From Hydrogenispora sp. (lineage in GTDB: Bacteria > Bacillota > UBA4882 > UBA10575), in contig DUQQ01000092.1 of the NCBI GenBank assembly GCA_012837705.1, forward strand, positions 1-34,940: DNA of 34,940 bases, written 5' to 3'. The position numbers and the translations under genes are program-made. Of this stretch, positions 7,543 to 16,353 are shown in pieces (within the stretch, counting starts at the first letter, position 1; the number at the start of each line of letters is the position of its first letter). The notes under the pieces are model-generated. The model did no database searches, was not told the DNA's origin, and saw only the letters and a list, made by a program, of their open reading frames with translations.

Positions 7543-8886
7543 TTGAACTACGAGCAAGCATTGGCGTATATTCATAGTCGTAATCGGTTTGGGATCAAGT
7601 TGGGGCTGGACCGGATGCGGGCACTCCTGGACATCTTAGGAGCGCCCCAACGCCAATACCCGGTTATTCATATTGCTGGAACTAATGGTAAAGGCTCAAC
7701 AACCGCGCTGGTGGGTGCGGTGTTGAAGGCGGCCGGTTATCGGGTGGGGGCTTTTACCTCGCCACACCTGAGTTCCTATTGTGAGCGTCTGGCGATTAAC
7801 GGGCACCCGATCCCACCAGAAAGGTTGGCGGCACTGGTCGGTACGGTCCGGCCAGTTGTCGAGGAAGCCGCTTTGGATCCACTCGTCGGACATCCGACCG
7901 AGTTTGAGTTTGGGACCCTTTTGGCCTTAAAATATTTTGCCGAAGAACAAGTTGATCTGGCTTTGATTGAAGTAGGGATGGGCGGTCGTTTGGACGCGAC
8001 CAATGTTTTGACCCCTTTGGTCGCTGGGATCACCCATATTGCCCTCGATCACCAGGAGTTTCTCGGGGCCGATCTGGTTTCAATTGCCCGCGAGAAAGCC
8101 GGGATCATCAAACCCGGAATTCCGGTGGTGTTTGGGCGACAAGCAACGGAAGCTAGCACTGTTTTGGAAGAAACAGCCCGGTCGGTGGCGGCACCCTATT
8201 TTCGGGTGGGGAAGGAGATTGGTTATGAGCTCACCCGGATGGATTTATCCGGGACCCATCTGAAACTCCAGTGGCAGGACGAACCGCCATTTGCGGTACG
8301 GGTTAACCTTTTGGGCACCCACCAAGCCGCCAATGCAGCATTGGCCTTTGGCCTGCTTCAACTGGTGAAAACGCAGGGTTTTCCCTGGAGTCAAGACCAC
8401 TTGGTGGCAGGTTATAACAGGGTAACATGGCCCGGCCGGATGGAGTTTTTACCAGGGCCGCCTCCTTTAATGCTTGATGGGGCTCATAATCCGGACGGAG
8501 TCATGAATCTTGCCCATGGACTGGTGAAACTCTTTCCTAACCATCGGATCCGTCTGGTTTTGGGAATTCTAAATAACCGGCCGGTGGAGATGATGGGAAC
8601 ACTCCTCACTTCGATTGTGGGGGAGAATTTGCACCAAGTTTATGCCACAACGGTACCAGATGCAAAAACCGCCCCCAGCGTGCGGCTGGTCCGTTGTTTT
8701 CAGGATTTGGGCGTAAACACCATTGCAATCGACGATCCACTAGCGGCGCTCCAAACCGCCCTGGCCGAGGTGGAGCAGGACGAGTTGTTGGTGGTAAGTG
8801 GCTCTTTATATCTAGTAGGTTATTTACGCCCCTTTATTCTTGACTTTTTTGCGGAGACGCCGAGGGGGAAGCAGCGTGGAAGCTAA
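7543..8886 (+). CDS. folC: Folylpolyglutamate synthase/dihydrofolate synthase
   Basis: FolC, an ATP-dependent ligase of the Mur family, adds glutamate to dihydropteroate or to folates, making and retaining folate cofactors. The P-loop is HIAGTNGKGSTTA, near residues 46-58. The Mur-ligase folate signature GMGGRLDATN, the lysine-loop block REKAGIIKPG and the C-terminal-domain motif LDGAHNPDG all appear. I chose TTG 7543, seven bases after GAGAGGTG; GTG 7534 overlaps that ribosome site. The protein is about 447 aa, normal for the family. Its 3' end overlaps the next gene by 11 bases, which implies translational coupling with the P-loop ATPase. Confidence 0.95.
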   Translation: MNYEQALAYIHSRNRFGIKLGLDRMRALLDILGAPQRQYPVIHIAGTNGKGSTTALVGAVLKAAGYRVGAFTSPHLSSYCERLAINGHPIPPERLAALVGTVRPVVEEAALDPLVGHPTEFEFGTLLALKYFAEEQVDLALIEVGMGGRLDATNVLTPLVAGITHIALDHQEFLGADLVSIAREKAGIIKPGIPVVFGRQATEASTVLEETARSVAAPYFRVGKEIGYELTRMDLSGTHLKLQWQDEPPFAVRVNLLGTHQAANAALAFGLLQLVKTQGFPWSQDHLVAGYNRVTWPGRMEFLPGPPPLMLDGAHNPDGVMNLAHGLVKLFPNHRIRLVLGILNNRPVEMMGTLLTSIVGENLHQVYATTVPDAKTAPSVRLVRCFQDLGVNTIAIDDPLAALQTALAEVEQDELLVVSGSLYLVGYLRPFILDFFAETPRGKQRGS

Positions 8887-9553
8887 ACGCATCACCATCT
8901 TTACCGGTCCCTTCGGGAGCGGGAAAACGGAAATAGCGGTTAATTATGCCCTACATCTTAACCGGCACGGAGAAAAGGTCGGGCTGGTCGATTTGGATAT
9001 CGTCAATCCCTACTTCCGTTCCCGTGCTTTATCCCAGTGGTTAAAGGAAGCGGGGATCGATTTGGTCTCTACCCAACCGGGCTTGGAGATGGCGGATCTA
9101 CCTGCCCTTTCTCCCCGGATTTTCAGTTTTTTGCAAAGCCCGGATCACCAAGTGATCTTTGACGTTGGTGGGGATCCGGTCGGCGCCCGGGTCTTAGGTC
9201 GCTTTCAACCCTATTTTCAGACCAACCCGTACCGGCTATGGTTGGTGGTCAACCCGTACCGGCCGGGTTATGAGGATCCGGAACGCATTGTCGACCTGGC
9301 CCGGGAAGTGGAGGCCGCTTCCCGCCTCGAGATTGCCGGTCTGATCGACAACAGTAATTTGGGGAAATTGACCGACCAGAAGGTGCGGACGGAAGGCGCC
9401 GCGCTGGTGCAGGCGGCGGCTACACGGTTGGAAGTACCGGTGGTGTTCCGTACCTATACGGATCAAGCCTTCCTTACCGAGCTTGAACAGGCCGGGGCGG
9501 AGCGGATATTTCCGCTTAATTTGTATATGCTCCCGCCTTGGGAAGTTGATTAA
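8876..9553 (+). CDS. P-loop ATP-binding protein of unknown role (ParA/CobQ-like)
   Basis: A 225-aa protein with a Walker A motif GPFGSGKTE close to the N-terminus, followed by VGLVDLDIVNPYFRSR, which resembles the switch region of SIMIBI-class NTPases such as ParA, Mrp and ArsA. A second acidic stretch, VIFDVGGDPVGARV, fits Walker B. The upstream signature lysine of true MinD/ParA Walker A motifs (KGGxGKT) is absent. There are no cysteines for an Fe-S cluster and no membrane segments. GTG 8876 follows GAGGGGGAAG and overlaps folC by 11 bases. The next genes encode a 2-oxoacid:ferredoxin oxidoreductase, so a role in its assembly, cofactor loading or control is possible but is inference. The family is recognisable; its function is not. 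Confidence 0.8.
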   Translation: MEAKRITIFTGPFGSGKTEIAVNYALHLNRHGEKVGLVDLDIVNPYFRSRALSQWLKEAGIDLVSTQPGLEMADLPALSPRIFSFLQSPDHQVIFDVGGDPVGARVLGRFQPYFQTNPYRLWLVVNPYRPGYEDPERIVDLAREVEAASRLEIAGLIDNSNLGKLTDQKVRTEGAALVQAAATRLEVPVVFRTYTDQAFLTELEQAGAERIFPLNLYMLPPWEVD

Positions 9554-9555
9554 AA

Positions 9556-9623
9556 CTTTTGCGTGTAAATGAGGGACAACGCAAAAGGCTTGTATAAATG
9601 GTCAGTCGGCTTTGGGAACTGAC
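9556..9623 (+). promoter_or_regulatory. Two successive inverted repeats in the leader of the oxidoreductase genes
   Basis: CTTTTGCGT (9556-9564) is perfectly complementary to ACGCAAAAG (9579-9587), with a 14-base loop. GTCAGT (9601-9606) pairs with ACTGAC (9618-9623), with an 11-base loop. Neither is followed by a T run, so they are not ordinary terminators. They fill the 98-base gap between the P-loop ATPase and the ferredoxin subunit. They may be an operator, an mRNA-processing or stability element, or chance. Confidence 0.4.
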
Positions 9624-9651
9624 AATAACAAGTTGGAGAGGAGATGGAGTT

Positions 9652-9852
9652 TTGGCGCGGATTACAATTGATGAAGAACGTTGCAAAGGTTGTGAATTAT
9701 GTGTTTCGGTTTGCCCCAAGAAGATCCTGGGGATGTCGGAGCGCATCAATAGTCAAGGGTATCATTTTGTCGAAACAATTGGCACCGATTGTATCGGCTG
9801 TACTTTTTGTGCACGAATCTGCCCGGATGTGGTGATTGAAGTCTACAAATAA
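9652..9852 (+). CDS. 2-oxoacid:ferredoxin oxidoreductase, delta (2[4Fe-4S] ferredoxin) subunit
   Basis: A 66-aa protein with two classical [4Fe-4S] motifs, CKGCELCVSVCP and CIGCTFCARICP. It is the electron-transfer subunit that passes electrons from the thiamine-diphosphate centre to soluble ferredoxin. It heads a D-A-B-C gene order that is standard for KorDABC and VorDABC enzymes. I chose TTG 9652, behind GGAGAGGAGATGGAG. A longer frame from GTG 9598 would add 18 residues but would start between the two leader hairpins, without a ribosome site. Confidence 0.92.
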   Translation: MARITIDEERCKGCELCVSVCPKKILGMSERINSQGYHFVETIGTDCIGCTFCARICPDVVIEVYK

Positions 9853-9894
9853 GGGCTTAACATTAAACGGTAAAGAATAGGAGGTAGGGTCTTT

Positions 9895-10959
9895 TTGGAA
9901 CGAGTGATGATGAAAGGGAATGAAGCGTTGGCCGAAGGGGCGATTCGGGCCGGCTGTCGGTTCTTTTTTGGCTACCCAATCACTCCTCAGAATGAAATCC
10001 CAGAATACATGGCCCGGCGGATGCCGGAAGTGGGCGGTGTTTTTCTGCAGGCAGAGAGTGAAGTCAGCGCTATTAATATGGTCTACGGCGCCGGCGGTGC
10101 CGGCGGGCGGGTTTTAACTTCCTCCTCGAGTCCGGGGATCAGTCTGAAGCAGGAGGGCGTCTCTTATATGGCTGGGGCGCAAGTTCCTTGTGTGATTGTG
10201 AACGTTGCCCGTGGGGGTCCGGGTTTGGGTGGTCTGACTCCATCCCAATCCGACTATTTCCAAGCGACCAAAGGAGGCGGCCACGGTGATTACCGCTTAT
10301 TAGTTTATGCCCCTGGTAACGCCCAGGAGATGGTGGATTTGATTGGGTTAGCCTTTGATAAGGCGGAAGCATACCGGAATCCGGTCATGATCTTGTCCGA
10401 CGCCATCATGGGCCAGATGATGGAGCCGGTTGTTCTGCCCCCGTTACGGGAAGTAGCGCCGGATAAACCGTGGGCAACCACGGGAAAACACGGACGAAGC
10501 ACACCCAATGTCATTAATAGCCTGGGGATCGTTGGCGAAGACTTGGAGCGGATCAACATTGAGCTCCAGGAGAAATATGCCCGGATGGCGGCGGATGAAG
10601 TACGCTATGAGGCCGATGGCGTGGAGGACGCGGATCTAGTAGTGGTTGCTTACGGAACCAGTTCCCGGGTGGTGCGTTCGGCGATCTCCCGTTTGCGCCA
10701 GGAAAAGATGAAAGTTGGCCTGTTGCGTCCCATTACTTTATGGCCTTTTCCACAGCAAGTATTGGCGGAGCTCGCGGCGGCGGGAAAGCGGTTTTTAGTT
10801 GTTGAAATGAGCACCGGTCAGATGGTGGAGGATGTCATCCTCAGTGTTAACGACCGTTCGAAGGTGACGTTTTTCGGTAAATTGAACGGAACGGTGCCGA
10901 CGGTCAAAGAAGTTTATGACCGGATCCGGTCATTGCTGTCGGAAGGAGGAGAAGGATGA
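9895..10959 (+). CDS. 2-oxoacid:ferredoxin oxidoreductase, alpha subunit (KorA/VorB-like)
   Basis: The 354-aa alpha subunit carries the pyrimidine-binding half-site for thiamine diphosphate ([16 protein letters not shown], about residues 23-38) and the transketolase C-terminal-like domain II (about residues 240-345). With its partners it oxidatively decarboxylates a 2-oxoacid to the acyl-CoA while reducing ferredoxin, or runs in reverse. The block [21 protein letters not shown] is shared by the 2-oxoglutarate and branched-chain 2-oxoacid enzymes. The split four-subunit form separates it from single-chain pyruvate:ferredoxin oxidoreductase. The TTG at 9895 follows TAGGAGGTAG. It overlaps the beta gene by 4 bases. 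Substrate (2-oxoglutarate or 2-oxoisovalerate) cannot be fixed from the sequence alone. Confidence 0.92.
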   Translation: MERVMMKGNEALAEGAIRAGCRFFFGYPITPQNEIPEYMARRMPEVGGVFLQAESEVSAINMVYGAGGAGGRVLTSSSSPGISLKQEGVSYMAGAQVPCVIVNVARGGPGLGGLTPSQSDYFQATKGGGHGDYRLLVYAPGNAQEMVDLIGLAFDKAEAYRNPVMILSDAIMGQMMEPVVLPPLREVAPDKPWATTGKHGRSTPNVINSLGIVGEDLERINIELQEKYARMAADEVRYEADGVEDADLVVVAYGTSSRVVRSAISRLRQEKMKVGLLRPITLWPFPQQVLAELAAAGKRFLVVEMSTGQMVEDVILSVNDRSKVTFFGKLNGTVPTVKEVYDRIRSLLSEGGEG

Positions 10960-11714
10960 AGAAGATCTTTGCGTACCCCTGCGCACTAGCTAAAAAGCGC
11001 ACCCATTACTGTCCCGGCTGTACCCACGGGATTATCCACCGTTTGGTGGCTGAAGCCATTGATGATTTAGAGATTCAGGAACGGACCATCGGGATCGCTC
11101 CGGTGGGTTGCGCAGTTTTGGCCTATGAATATTTTGATGTTGATTTTCAAGAAGCCGCCCACGGTCGGGCCCCAGCGGTGGCGACCGGAGTTAAGCGGGT
11201 CCATCCCGAAGCCATCGTCTTTTCCTATCAGGGCGATGGGGACCTGGCCTCGATCGGGATGGCTGAGATCATCCATGCGGCGACCCGGGGTGAGAATATC
11301 ACGGTGATTTTCGTCAATAACACCGTTTATGGGATGACCGGAGGTCAGATGGCACCGACGACCCTTCCGGGACAGAAGACAACAACCTCTCCTTACGGGC
11401 GGGATACGGCGACCGTTGGTTACCCGATCCGCGTCTGTGAGCTTTTAGCAACTTTGGATGGACCGGCCTATTTAGAACGGGTTAGCGTCCACGATCCGCA
11501 GCATATTATTAAGGCGGGACGGGCAATCCGCAAGGCCTTTGCCACGCAGGTCGCGGGGAAAGGCTTCTCTCTGGTGGAAGTCTTGTCCTCCTGCCCGACG
11601 AACTGGGGAATGACACCAACGCAGTCGCTTAATCATATCAAAGAAACACTTGTCCCTTATTATCCATTAGGCGTCTACCGCGCCCCTGAGGAGGTGACTG
11701 GTGATGACGAATGA
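10956..11714 (+). CDS. 2-oxoacid:ferredoxin oxidoreductase, beta (TPP-binding) subunit
   Basis: A 252-aa beta subunit that binds the diphosphate of thiamine diphosphate. Seen are [14 protein letters not shown] near the N-terminus, which in this family contributes cysteines or a catalytic contact, GIAPVGCAV, and the metal/TPP motif [11 protein letters not shown]...[14 protein letters not shown]. It starts with ATG 10956 behind GGAAGGAGGAGAAGG and overlaps alpha by 4 bases and gamma by 14. This tight overlap implies coupled translation in fixed stoichiometry. The length fits the KorB/VorA class. Confidence 0.93.
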   Translation: MKKIFAYPCALAKKRTHYCPGCTHGIIHRLVAEAIDDLEIQERTIGIAPVGCAVLAYEYFDVDFQEAAHGRAPAVATGVKRVHPEAIVFSYQGDGDLASIGMAEIIHAATRGENITVIFVNNTVYGMTGGQMAPTTLPGQKTTTSPYGRDTATVGYPIRVCELLATLDGPAYLERVSVHDPQHIIKAGRAIRKAFATQVAGKGFSLVEVLSSCPTNWGMTPTQSLNHIKETLVPYYPLGVYRAPEEVTGDDE

Positions 11715-12243
11715 GATCGTCTGTGCCGGATTCGGCGGACAAGGGGTAATGTTGATCGGGCAATTGCTGGCATACGGAGGGATGCTGGAAGGGAAAGAGG
11801 TGACCTGGTTTCCGTCCTACGGGCCAGAGATGCGCGGCGGTACAGCCAATTGTTCAGTGGTCATCTCCGACCAGCCGGTCGGCTCACCGATCGTCGCCGA
11901 ACCCGATGGCTTAATTGCAATGAATGGTCCTTCGCTGGCCCGGTTTAAAGCAGCCGTGAAACCCGGGGGAGTAATTGTTTACAACTCGTCGTTGGTCACC
12001 GAGACTCCGGAGCTTCCTGGTGTCAAGATCTGTGCCGTGCCGGCCAATGAGTTAGCCCGGGAGCTGGGGAACGATAAAATCGGTAATATGGTAGTTTTGG
12101 GGGCTTTTTTGGGGCTCACCAAAGCGGTCGCGGTGTCCAGTATCGAAACCGCCCTCCAACAGGTCTTACCAGCCCGGCGCCACCATTTAATCCCCTTAAA
12201 CAGCGCGGCTTTGCAGAAAGGGTTCAGCATAGCCGAAGCTTAA
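11704..12243 (+). CDS. 2-oxoacid:ferredoxin oxidoreductase, gamma subunit
   Basis: A 179-aa gamma subunit with the glycine-rich motif [15 protein letters not shown] near the N-terminus and [13 protein letters not shown] in the middle, both diagnostic of the family (KorC/VorC/PorG). It helps bind CoA and hold the complex together. ATG 11704 lies nine bases after AGGAGG; GTG 11701 is a near-equal alternative giving one more residue. The first codons overlap the end of the beta gene. A terminator 30 bases downstream closes the operon that began at folC. Confidence 0.93.
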   Translation: MTNEIVCAGFGGQGVMLIGQLLAYGGMLEGKEVTWFPSYGPEMRGGTANCSVVISDQPVGSPIVAEPDGLIAMNGPSLARFKAAVKPGGVIVYNSSLVTETPELPGVKICAVPANELARELGNDKIGNMVVLGAFLGLTKAVAVSSIETALQQVLPARRHHLIPLNSAALQKGFSIAEA

Positions 12244-12270
12244 AAAGCTGAAGATTAGAAGACTATATGA

Positions 12271-12303
12271 AAGGCAGTTGTGCACGCACCACTGCCTTTT
12301 TTT
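12271..12303 (+). terminator. Terminator of the folC-oxidoreductase operon
   Basis: AAGGCAGT (12271-12278) pairs with ACTGCCTT (12291-12298). The pairing extends inward through GTGC/GCAC past one mismatch, and seven T follow. Confidence 0.85.
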
Positions 12304-12368
12304 AATGGCACATAAACTTTGTCCGGATTAGGAATAATATGTCTAATATTCCTAAAGGAGGACAAGGG

Positions 12369-12908
12369 GTGAAAAAGAGACAAAGCGCCAAAACCGAAAC
12401 AAAAAAGAGCAGTTTTTGGTCCGGGCTCTGCCTTGGGGTATTTTGTTCCCTCTTTCTGGCCACGGTTCTGGTTTATACTTATTTGAGCGTGGGTGGATTC
12501 CAGATCCAATTGGACCGGGACCGGCCGGCCCGGTTGATCCGTGACCAAATCAAAGCAGAGGCTTTTGCCGAATTTAATCTGTTCGTGGAGAAATTAAAGC
12601 GGGAGTTACCGGTCGCAATTAAACGGGCCTTTCAGGTTCCGGAAAGTTTATTCATTCCCTATGAGGATGGTGCGGTTAGTCTTCCGCGGGAAATTGGTAC
12701 GGCCGCACGGGAACAATTTCAGAATTTGGCCGTGGAAACCGTGCTTGAATTTTTGCAGCGGGTTGATTTAGCCCCCTATGTGGAAGAAATAGGCCAGGAA
12801 GCGCTGGCGAAAGCGCGGCAGGTTTTCAATCAAGAGGTAGCCGGGAAAACCTTTTACTACGATGCCCATCCCTTGCTGGCCATTCCGGTGCAGGTTGCAT
12901 CGGAGTAA
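12369..12908 (+). CDS. Membrane-anchored protein of unknown function
   Basis: I do not recognise this 179-aa protein. It begins with a lysine-rich segment (about 15 residues), then one hydrophobic segment (about residues 17-40, GLCLGVFCSLFLATVLVYTY), and continues as a ~135-residue amphipathic, mostly helical region. This fits a type II single-pass protein with its C-terminus outside. The outer part is rich in Glu, Arg and Ala with long predicted helices (FNLFVEKLKRELP, VETVLEFLQRVDL), and has no cysteines or enzyme motif. The start is GTG 12369, seven bases behind AAAGGAGG; an upstream ATG at 12339 overlaps that site. It stands alone between a terminator and the pyrR promoter. No operon partner hints at its job. 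Confidence 0.8.
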   Translation: MKKRQSAKTETKKSSFWSGLCLGVFCSLFLATVLVYTYLSVGGFQIQLDRDRPARLIRDQIKAEAFAEFNLFVEKLKRELPVAIKRAFQVPESLFIPYEDGAVSLPREIGTAAREQFQNLAVETVLEFLQRVDLAPYVEEIGQEALAKARQVFNQEVAGKTFYYDAHPLLAIPVQVASE

Positions 12909-12954
12909 ATAGGGGGTTAGGCGGTGCTGGAGATGCATGTAACGAAAAAATGTG

Positions 12955-12983
12955 TTGACATGGGTTATTTCTTCTGCTATTCT
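12955..12983 (+). promoter_or_regulatory. Promoter of the pyrR transcript
   Basis: A perfect -35 TTGACA at 12955-12960 and TATTCT at 12978-12983 with a 17-bp spacer, strengthened by an extended TGC at 12975-12977. Confidence 0.85.
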
Positions 12984-12989
12984 AACTTA

Positions 12990-13667
<678 letters not shown>

Positions 13668-13679
13668 AGCAATAACCGA

Positions 13680-13758
13680 CTTTAAATTGATCCTGTGAGG
13701 TCAATAAGGCGGAAAGGTTAAACTTACCCCTGATTGGCCTTGAATCAGGGGTTTTTTG
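13680..13758 (+). promoter_or_regulatory. Second PyrR attenuator, between pyrR and the uracil permease gene
   Basis: The PyrR-binding hairpin at 13686-13705 has ATTGA / TCAAT arms around TCCTGTGAGG, again preceded by TTTAAA. The terminator pairs CCCCTGATT (13727-13735) with AATCAGGGG (13743-13751) and ends in six T. No promoter is seen in the gap, so the permease is probably transcribed by read-through from pyrR and filtered a second time here. Confidence 0.9.
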
Positions 13759-13836
13759 TGTAATACTAAGAAAAAGGTCTGGGGTAATCCGGCGGGAGCT
13801 GAAGAAGATAGATTCTGAAAAAATGGAGGGATTAGT

Positions 13837-15180
13837 TTGGAACGATTAATCGGTGTAACAGAAAAGCCAAAGCTCAGTAAATGGATTCCGCTCAGTCTAC
13901 AACATGTTTTTGCGATGTTTGGCGCGACGGTTTTGGTTCCGTTCCTGGTTACGATTAACACTCCGGAACATACCGTAATGTTGACTTCAACCGCGCTTTT
14001 TACTTCCGGAATCGGAACCTTGCTTTACATCCTGATTACACAAGGGAAAGTCCCTGCTTATCTCGGGTCATCCTTTGCTTTCATTGCGCCATTAATCTCG
14101 GTTTCGACGGTTTATGGTTTTCCTTACGCCATGGGTGGCGCCTTTTTTGTGGGTCTAATCTATGTGGGTTTTGCTTTAATCATCAAGTTTTTTGGTCTGC
14201 AATGGTTGGACAAGCTTTTACCACCAGTTGTAATCGGGTCAATTATCGTCACAATCGGTTTAAACTTGGCACCTACCGCCATGGACATGGCGATGAATGG
14301 GTCAGGGGACACTTACAATCTTTACTATGTCCTGGTCGCGACGGTAACCTTGGCCATCGCCATCTTTGCCTCGGTGGTGTTAAAGGGCTTTTTTACGGTG
14401 ATTCCGGTCTTGATCGGCATCATTGGCGGCTACTTGTTCGCCCTGATTACCGGGTGGATCTTTCCGGAATACGCTTTAATCGACTTTTCGGCAGTGGTAG
14501 CGGAGCCGTGGTTTGGCTTTCCGAGGCTGGTTAAGCCGCAGTTTGGGTTTGTGCCAATTGCGACCTTTTCCTTAGTTTCCTTGGCAACCATTGCCGAGCA
14601 TTTGGGTGATACCTTGGTCATTAGTAAAGTGGTTGGCAAAGACTTTTACAAAAATCCAGGACTTCACCGGACGTTGGCTGGCGATGGTCTTGCTACCACC
14701 TTAGCAGCCTTTTTTGGCGGTCCTCCTAACACCACCTACGGCGAAAACATCGGCGTTATGGCCATTACTCGTGTTTATAGTGTTTGGGTAATCGGTGGTG
14801 CCGCCGTTATTGCTATTCTCCTCTCCTTTGTAACCAAGTTCGGTGCTTTGATTCAGACCATTCCCGTCCCGGTGATGGGGGGGATTAGTATGATGCTCTT
14901 TGGAATCATTGCCAGTAGTGGAATTCGGACCTTGGTGGAGAGCGGGATTGACTACAGTGACAAAAGAAACCTTATTATCTCTTCCGTTATTCTCGTAATC
15001 GGGATCGGCGGTGGCAAGCTCTTCTTTCCTCTGAATGACGAGCTAAACTTTAACTTAGAAGGGATCGCTTTAGCGGCTTTGGTGGGGATAATCCTTAATC
15101 TCATTCTGCCGAAATCCTTGGACCAAGGAGAAGAAGATGCTTCCATGGAGGCAAAGCGCGAGGTCAAAGCTGGTAGCTAA
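13837..15180 (+). CDS. Uracil permease (NCS2 family)
   Basis: A 447-aa integral membrane protein of the nucleobase:cation symporter-2 family, which brings uracil in with protons. It has about 12-14 hydrophobic segments. Family motifs seen are SLQHVFAMFGATVLVP at the N-terminus, LGSSFAFIAP, the substrate-site ATIAEHLGDT and FFGGPPNTTYGENIGVMA. TTG 13837 follows ATGGAGGG. Its position behind pyrR and a PyrR attenuator supports uracil rather than xanthine or urate as substrate (pyrP/uraA role). Transcription ends at the bidirectional terminator near 15241. Confidence 0.95.
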   Translation: MERLIGVTEKPKLSKWIPLSLQHVFAMFGATVLVPFLVTINTPEHTVMLTSTALFTSGIGTLLYILITQGKVPAYLGSSFAFIAPLISVSTVYGFPYAMGGAFFVGLIYVGFALIIKFFGLQWLDKLLPPVVIGSIIVTIGLNLAPTAMDMAMNGSGDTYNLYYVLVATVTLAIAIFASVVLKGFFTVIPVLIGIIGGYLFALITGWIFPEYALIDFSAVVAEPWFGFPRLVKPQFGFVPIATFSLVSLATIAEHLGDTLVISKVVGKDFYKNPGLHRTLAGDGLATTLAAFFGGPPNTTYGENIGVMAITRVYSVWVIGGAAVIAILLSFVTKFGALIQTIPVPVMGGISMMLFGIIASSGIRTLVESGIDYSDKRNLIISSVILVIGIGGGKLFFPLNDELNFNLEGIALAALVGIILNLILPKSLDQGEEDASMEAKREVKAGS

Positions 15181-15199
15181 CAAGCAGCCGGTCATTTTT

Positions 15200-15238
15200 A
15201 ACTTAAATAAATAACTTAAGTATATAACTTAAGTAAAT
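15200..15238. repeat. Three 13-bp tandem repeats
   Basis: Three consecutive 13-bp units, AACTTAAATAAAT, AACTTAAGTATAT and AACTTAAGTAAAT, start at 15200, 15213 and 15226. They lie between the permease stop and its terminator. Two units contain the palindrome ACTTAAGT. Confidence 0.85.
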
Positions 15239-15240
15239 AA

Positions 15241-15271
15241 AAAAAGCGGCCGTGGAAAAGCCGCTTTTTTC
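15241..15271. terminator. Bidirectional terminator between the uracil permease and cheB
   Basis: AAAAAGCGGC pairs with GCCGCTTTTTT across a loop of about 9 bases. A T run lies on the + side and an A run on the other, so it can end both convergent operons. Confidence 0.85.
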
Positions 15272-15288
15272 ATTGCTCATTTTTGTAT

Positions 15289-16353
15289 TTATTTTTTAAT
15301 CCCGGCCCAGCGGTGGATTTCATCGGCAATGTTAGGCAAAGGTACTTGTTTAACAGCTGCTTTGTACTCCCAGGCTTTCTGGGGCATGCCGTAAATAACC
15401 GAAGTCTTTTCGTCTTGGCAGATGGTGTAAGCTCCTTTATCCCGCATCGCTTTTAGTCCGGCCGCTCCATCGTCACCCATTCCGGTAAGAATGATCCCCA
15501 TGGCGTTAACTTGGGCCACTTCCGCGACGGAGAAGAGCGTGTGGTCGATGGAGGGGTTGTAAATCGAGTCTTTTAGTTTGGGCCCCACCTTGGTTACGTA
15601 TTTGGCTCCGCTTTTTTGAATGGTGAGGGAGCGGTCTCCCGGAACGATCAGGGCTAAGCCGGAGGTGATTTGTTCGCCGTCTTCAGCTTCTTTTACGCGG
15701 ATCCGGGCAACTTGGTTGAGGGAACTGGCAAACGACGGCGTAAACATAGCGGGTAGATGTTGGATAATCAGCAAGCCGGGGACATCCGGGTGTAATTGCT
15801 TACAGATCTCAGTTAAAGCGACCGTTCCTCCCGTTGATGCGCCGATGGCGATGATTTTATCGGTTGTAATCTTTAGCCCCTCGCTTTTTGGCAGGAGGGT
15901 GGGGGAGTCCGGCGGTTCCGCCGCCAAAGGGGTACGGGCCACGCTGGCTTGAGCTGCCATGCGGATTTTGGTGATGATTTCGGTTTTGATCTTCTCCATT
16001 CCGCTAAGCAAACCTAAGGTGGGTTTGGCGACAACGTCAACCGCCCCCAAAGTAAGAGCTTGGACCGCAATGTCACTGTTTTCTTGCGTCCAGGAGCTGA
16101 TCATAACCACCGGTAAGGGACGGAACTTCATCAGATACCGGAGGAAATCCAGCCCGTCCATGTTGGGCATCTCCACATCCAGGGTAATAACATCCACTTC
16201 CGTTTTTTTCAGGATCTGGATGGCTTTTAAAGGATCTGCTGCCGTCGCAACGACTTCCAGATCCTCCGTTTGGTTTAGAATTTCCTTAAGATACTGACGG
16301 ATAAAGGCCGAATCATCAACCACAAGAACTCGGCGAGGTGTTTTTAGCTTCAT
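15289..16353 (-). CDS. cheB: Chemotaxis response regulator / protein-glutamate methylesterase CheB
   Basis: CheB removes methyl groups from chemoreceptor glutamates, and deamidates glutamines, when phosphorylated by CheA. The 354-aa protein has an N-terminal receiver domain with the acidic pair Asp13/Asp14 and the phospho-acceptor Asp59 in VITLDVEMPNMDG. The linker at about 135-160 is followed by the methylesterase domain. The catalytic triad is visible: Ser173 in IGASTGG, His199 in IIQHLP and Asp295 in GMGDDGA. It starts with ATG overlapping the cheR stop by 4 bases and is the last gene of the MCP-cheW-cheA-cheR-cheB operon. Confidence 0.97.
   Translation of the reverse strand: MKLKTPRRVLVVDDSAFIRQYLKEILNQTEDLEVVATAADPLKAIQILKKTEVDVITLDVEMPNMDGLDFLRYLMKFRPLPVVMISSWTQENSDIAVQALTLGAVDVVAKPTLGLLSGMEKIKTEIITKIRMAAQASVARTPLAAEPPDSPTLLPKSEGLKITTDKIIAIGASTGGTVALTEICKQLHPDVPGLLIIQHLPAMFTPSFASSLNQVARIRVKEAEDGEQITSGLALIVPGDRSLTIQKSGAKYVTKVGPKLKDSIYNPSIDHTLFSVAEVAQVNAMGIILTGMGDDGAAGLKAMRDKGAYTICQDEKTSVIYGMPQKAWEYKAAVKQVPLPNIADEIHRWAGIKK

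Noticed and set aside
12318-12340. Promoter for the unknown membrane protein (TTGTCC ... TAATAT)
   Set aside because: The spacer is only 11 bp, too short for a normal sigma factor.
15200-15238. CRISPR or origin iterons
   Set aside because: The units are directly adjacent with no spacers, only three copies exist, and no replication or cas gene is near.
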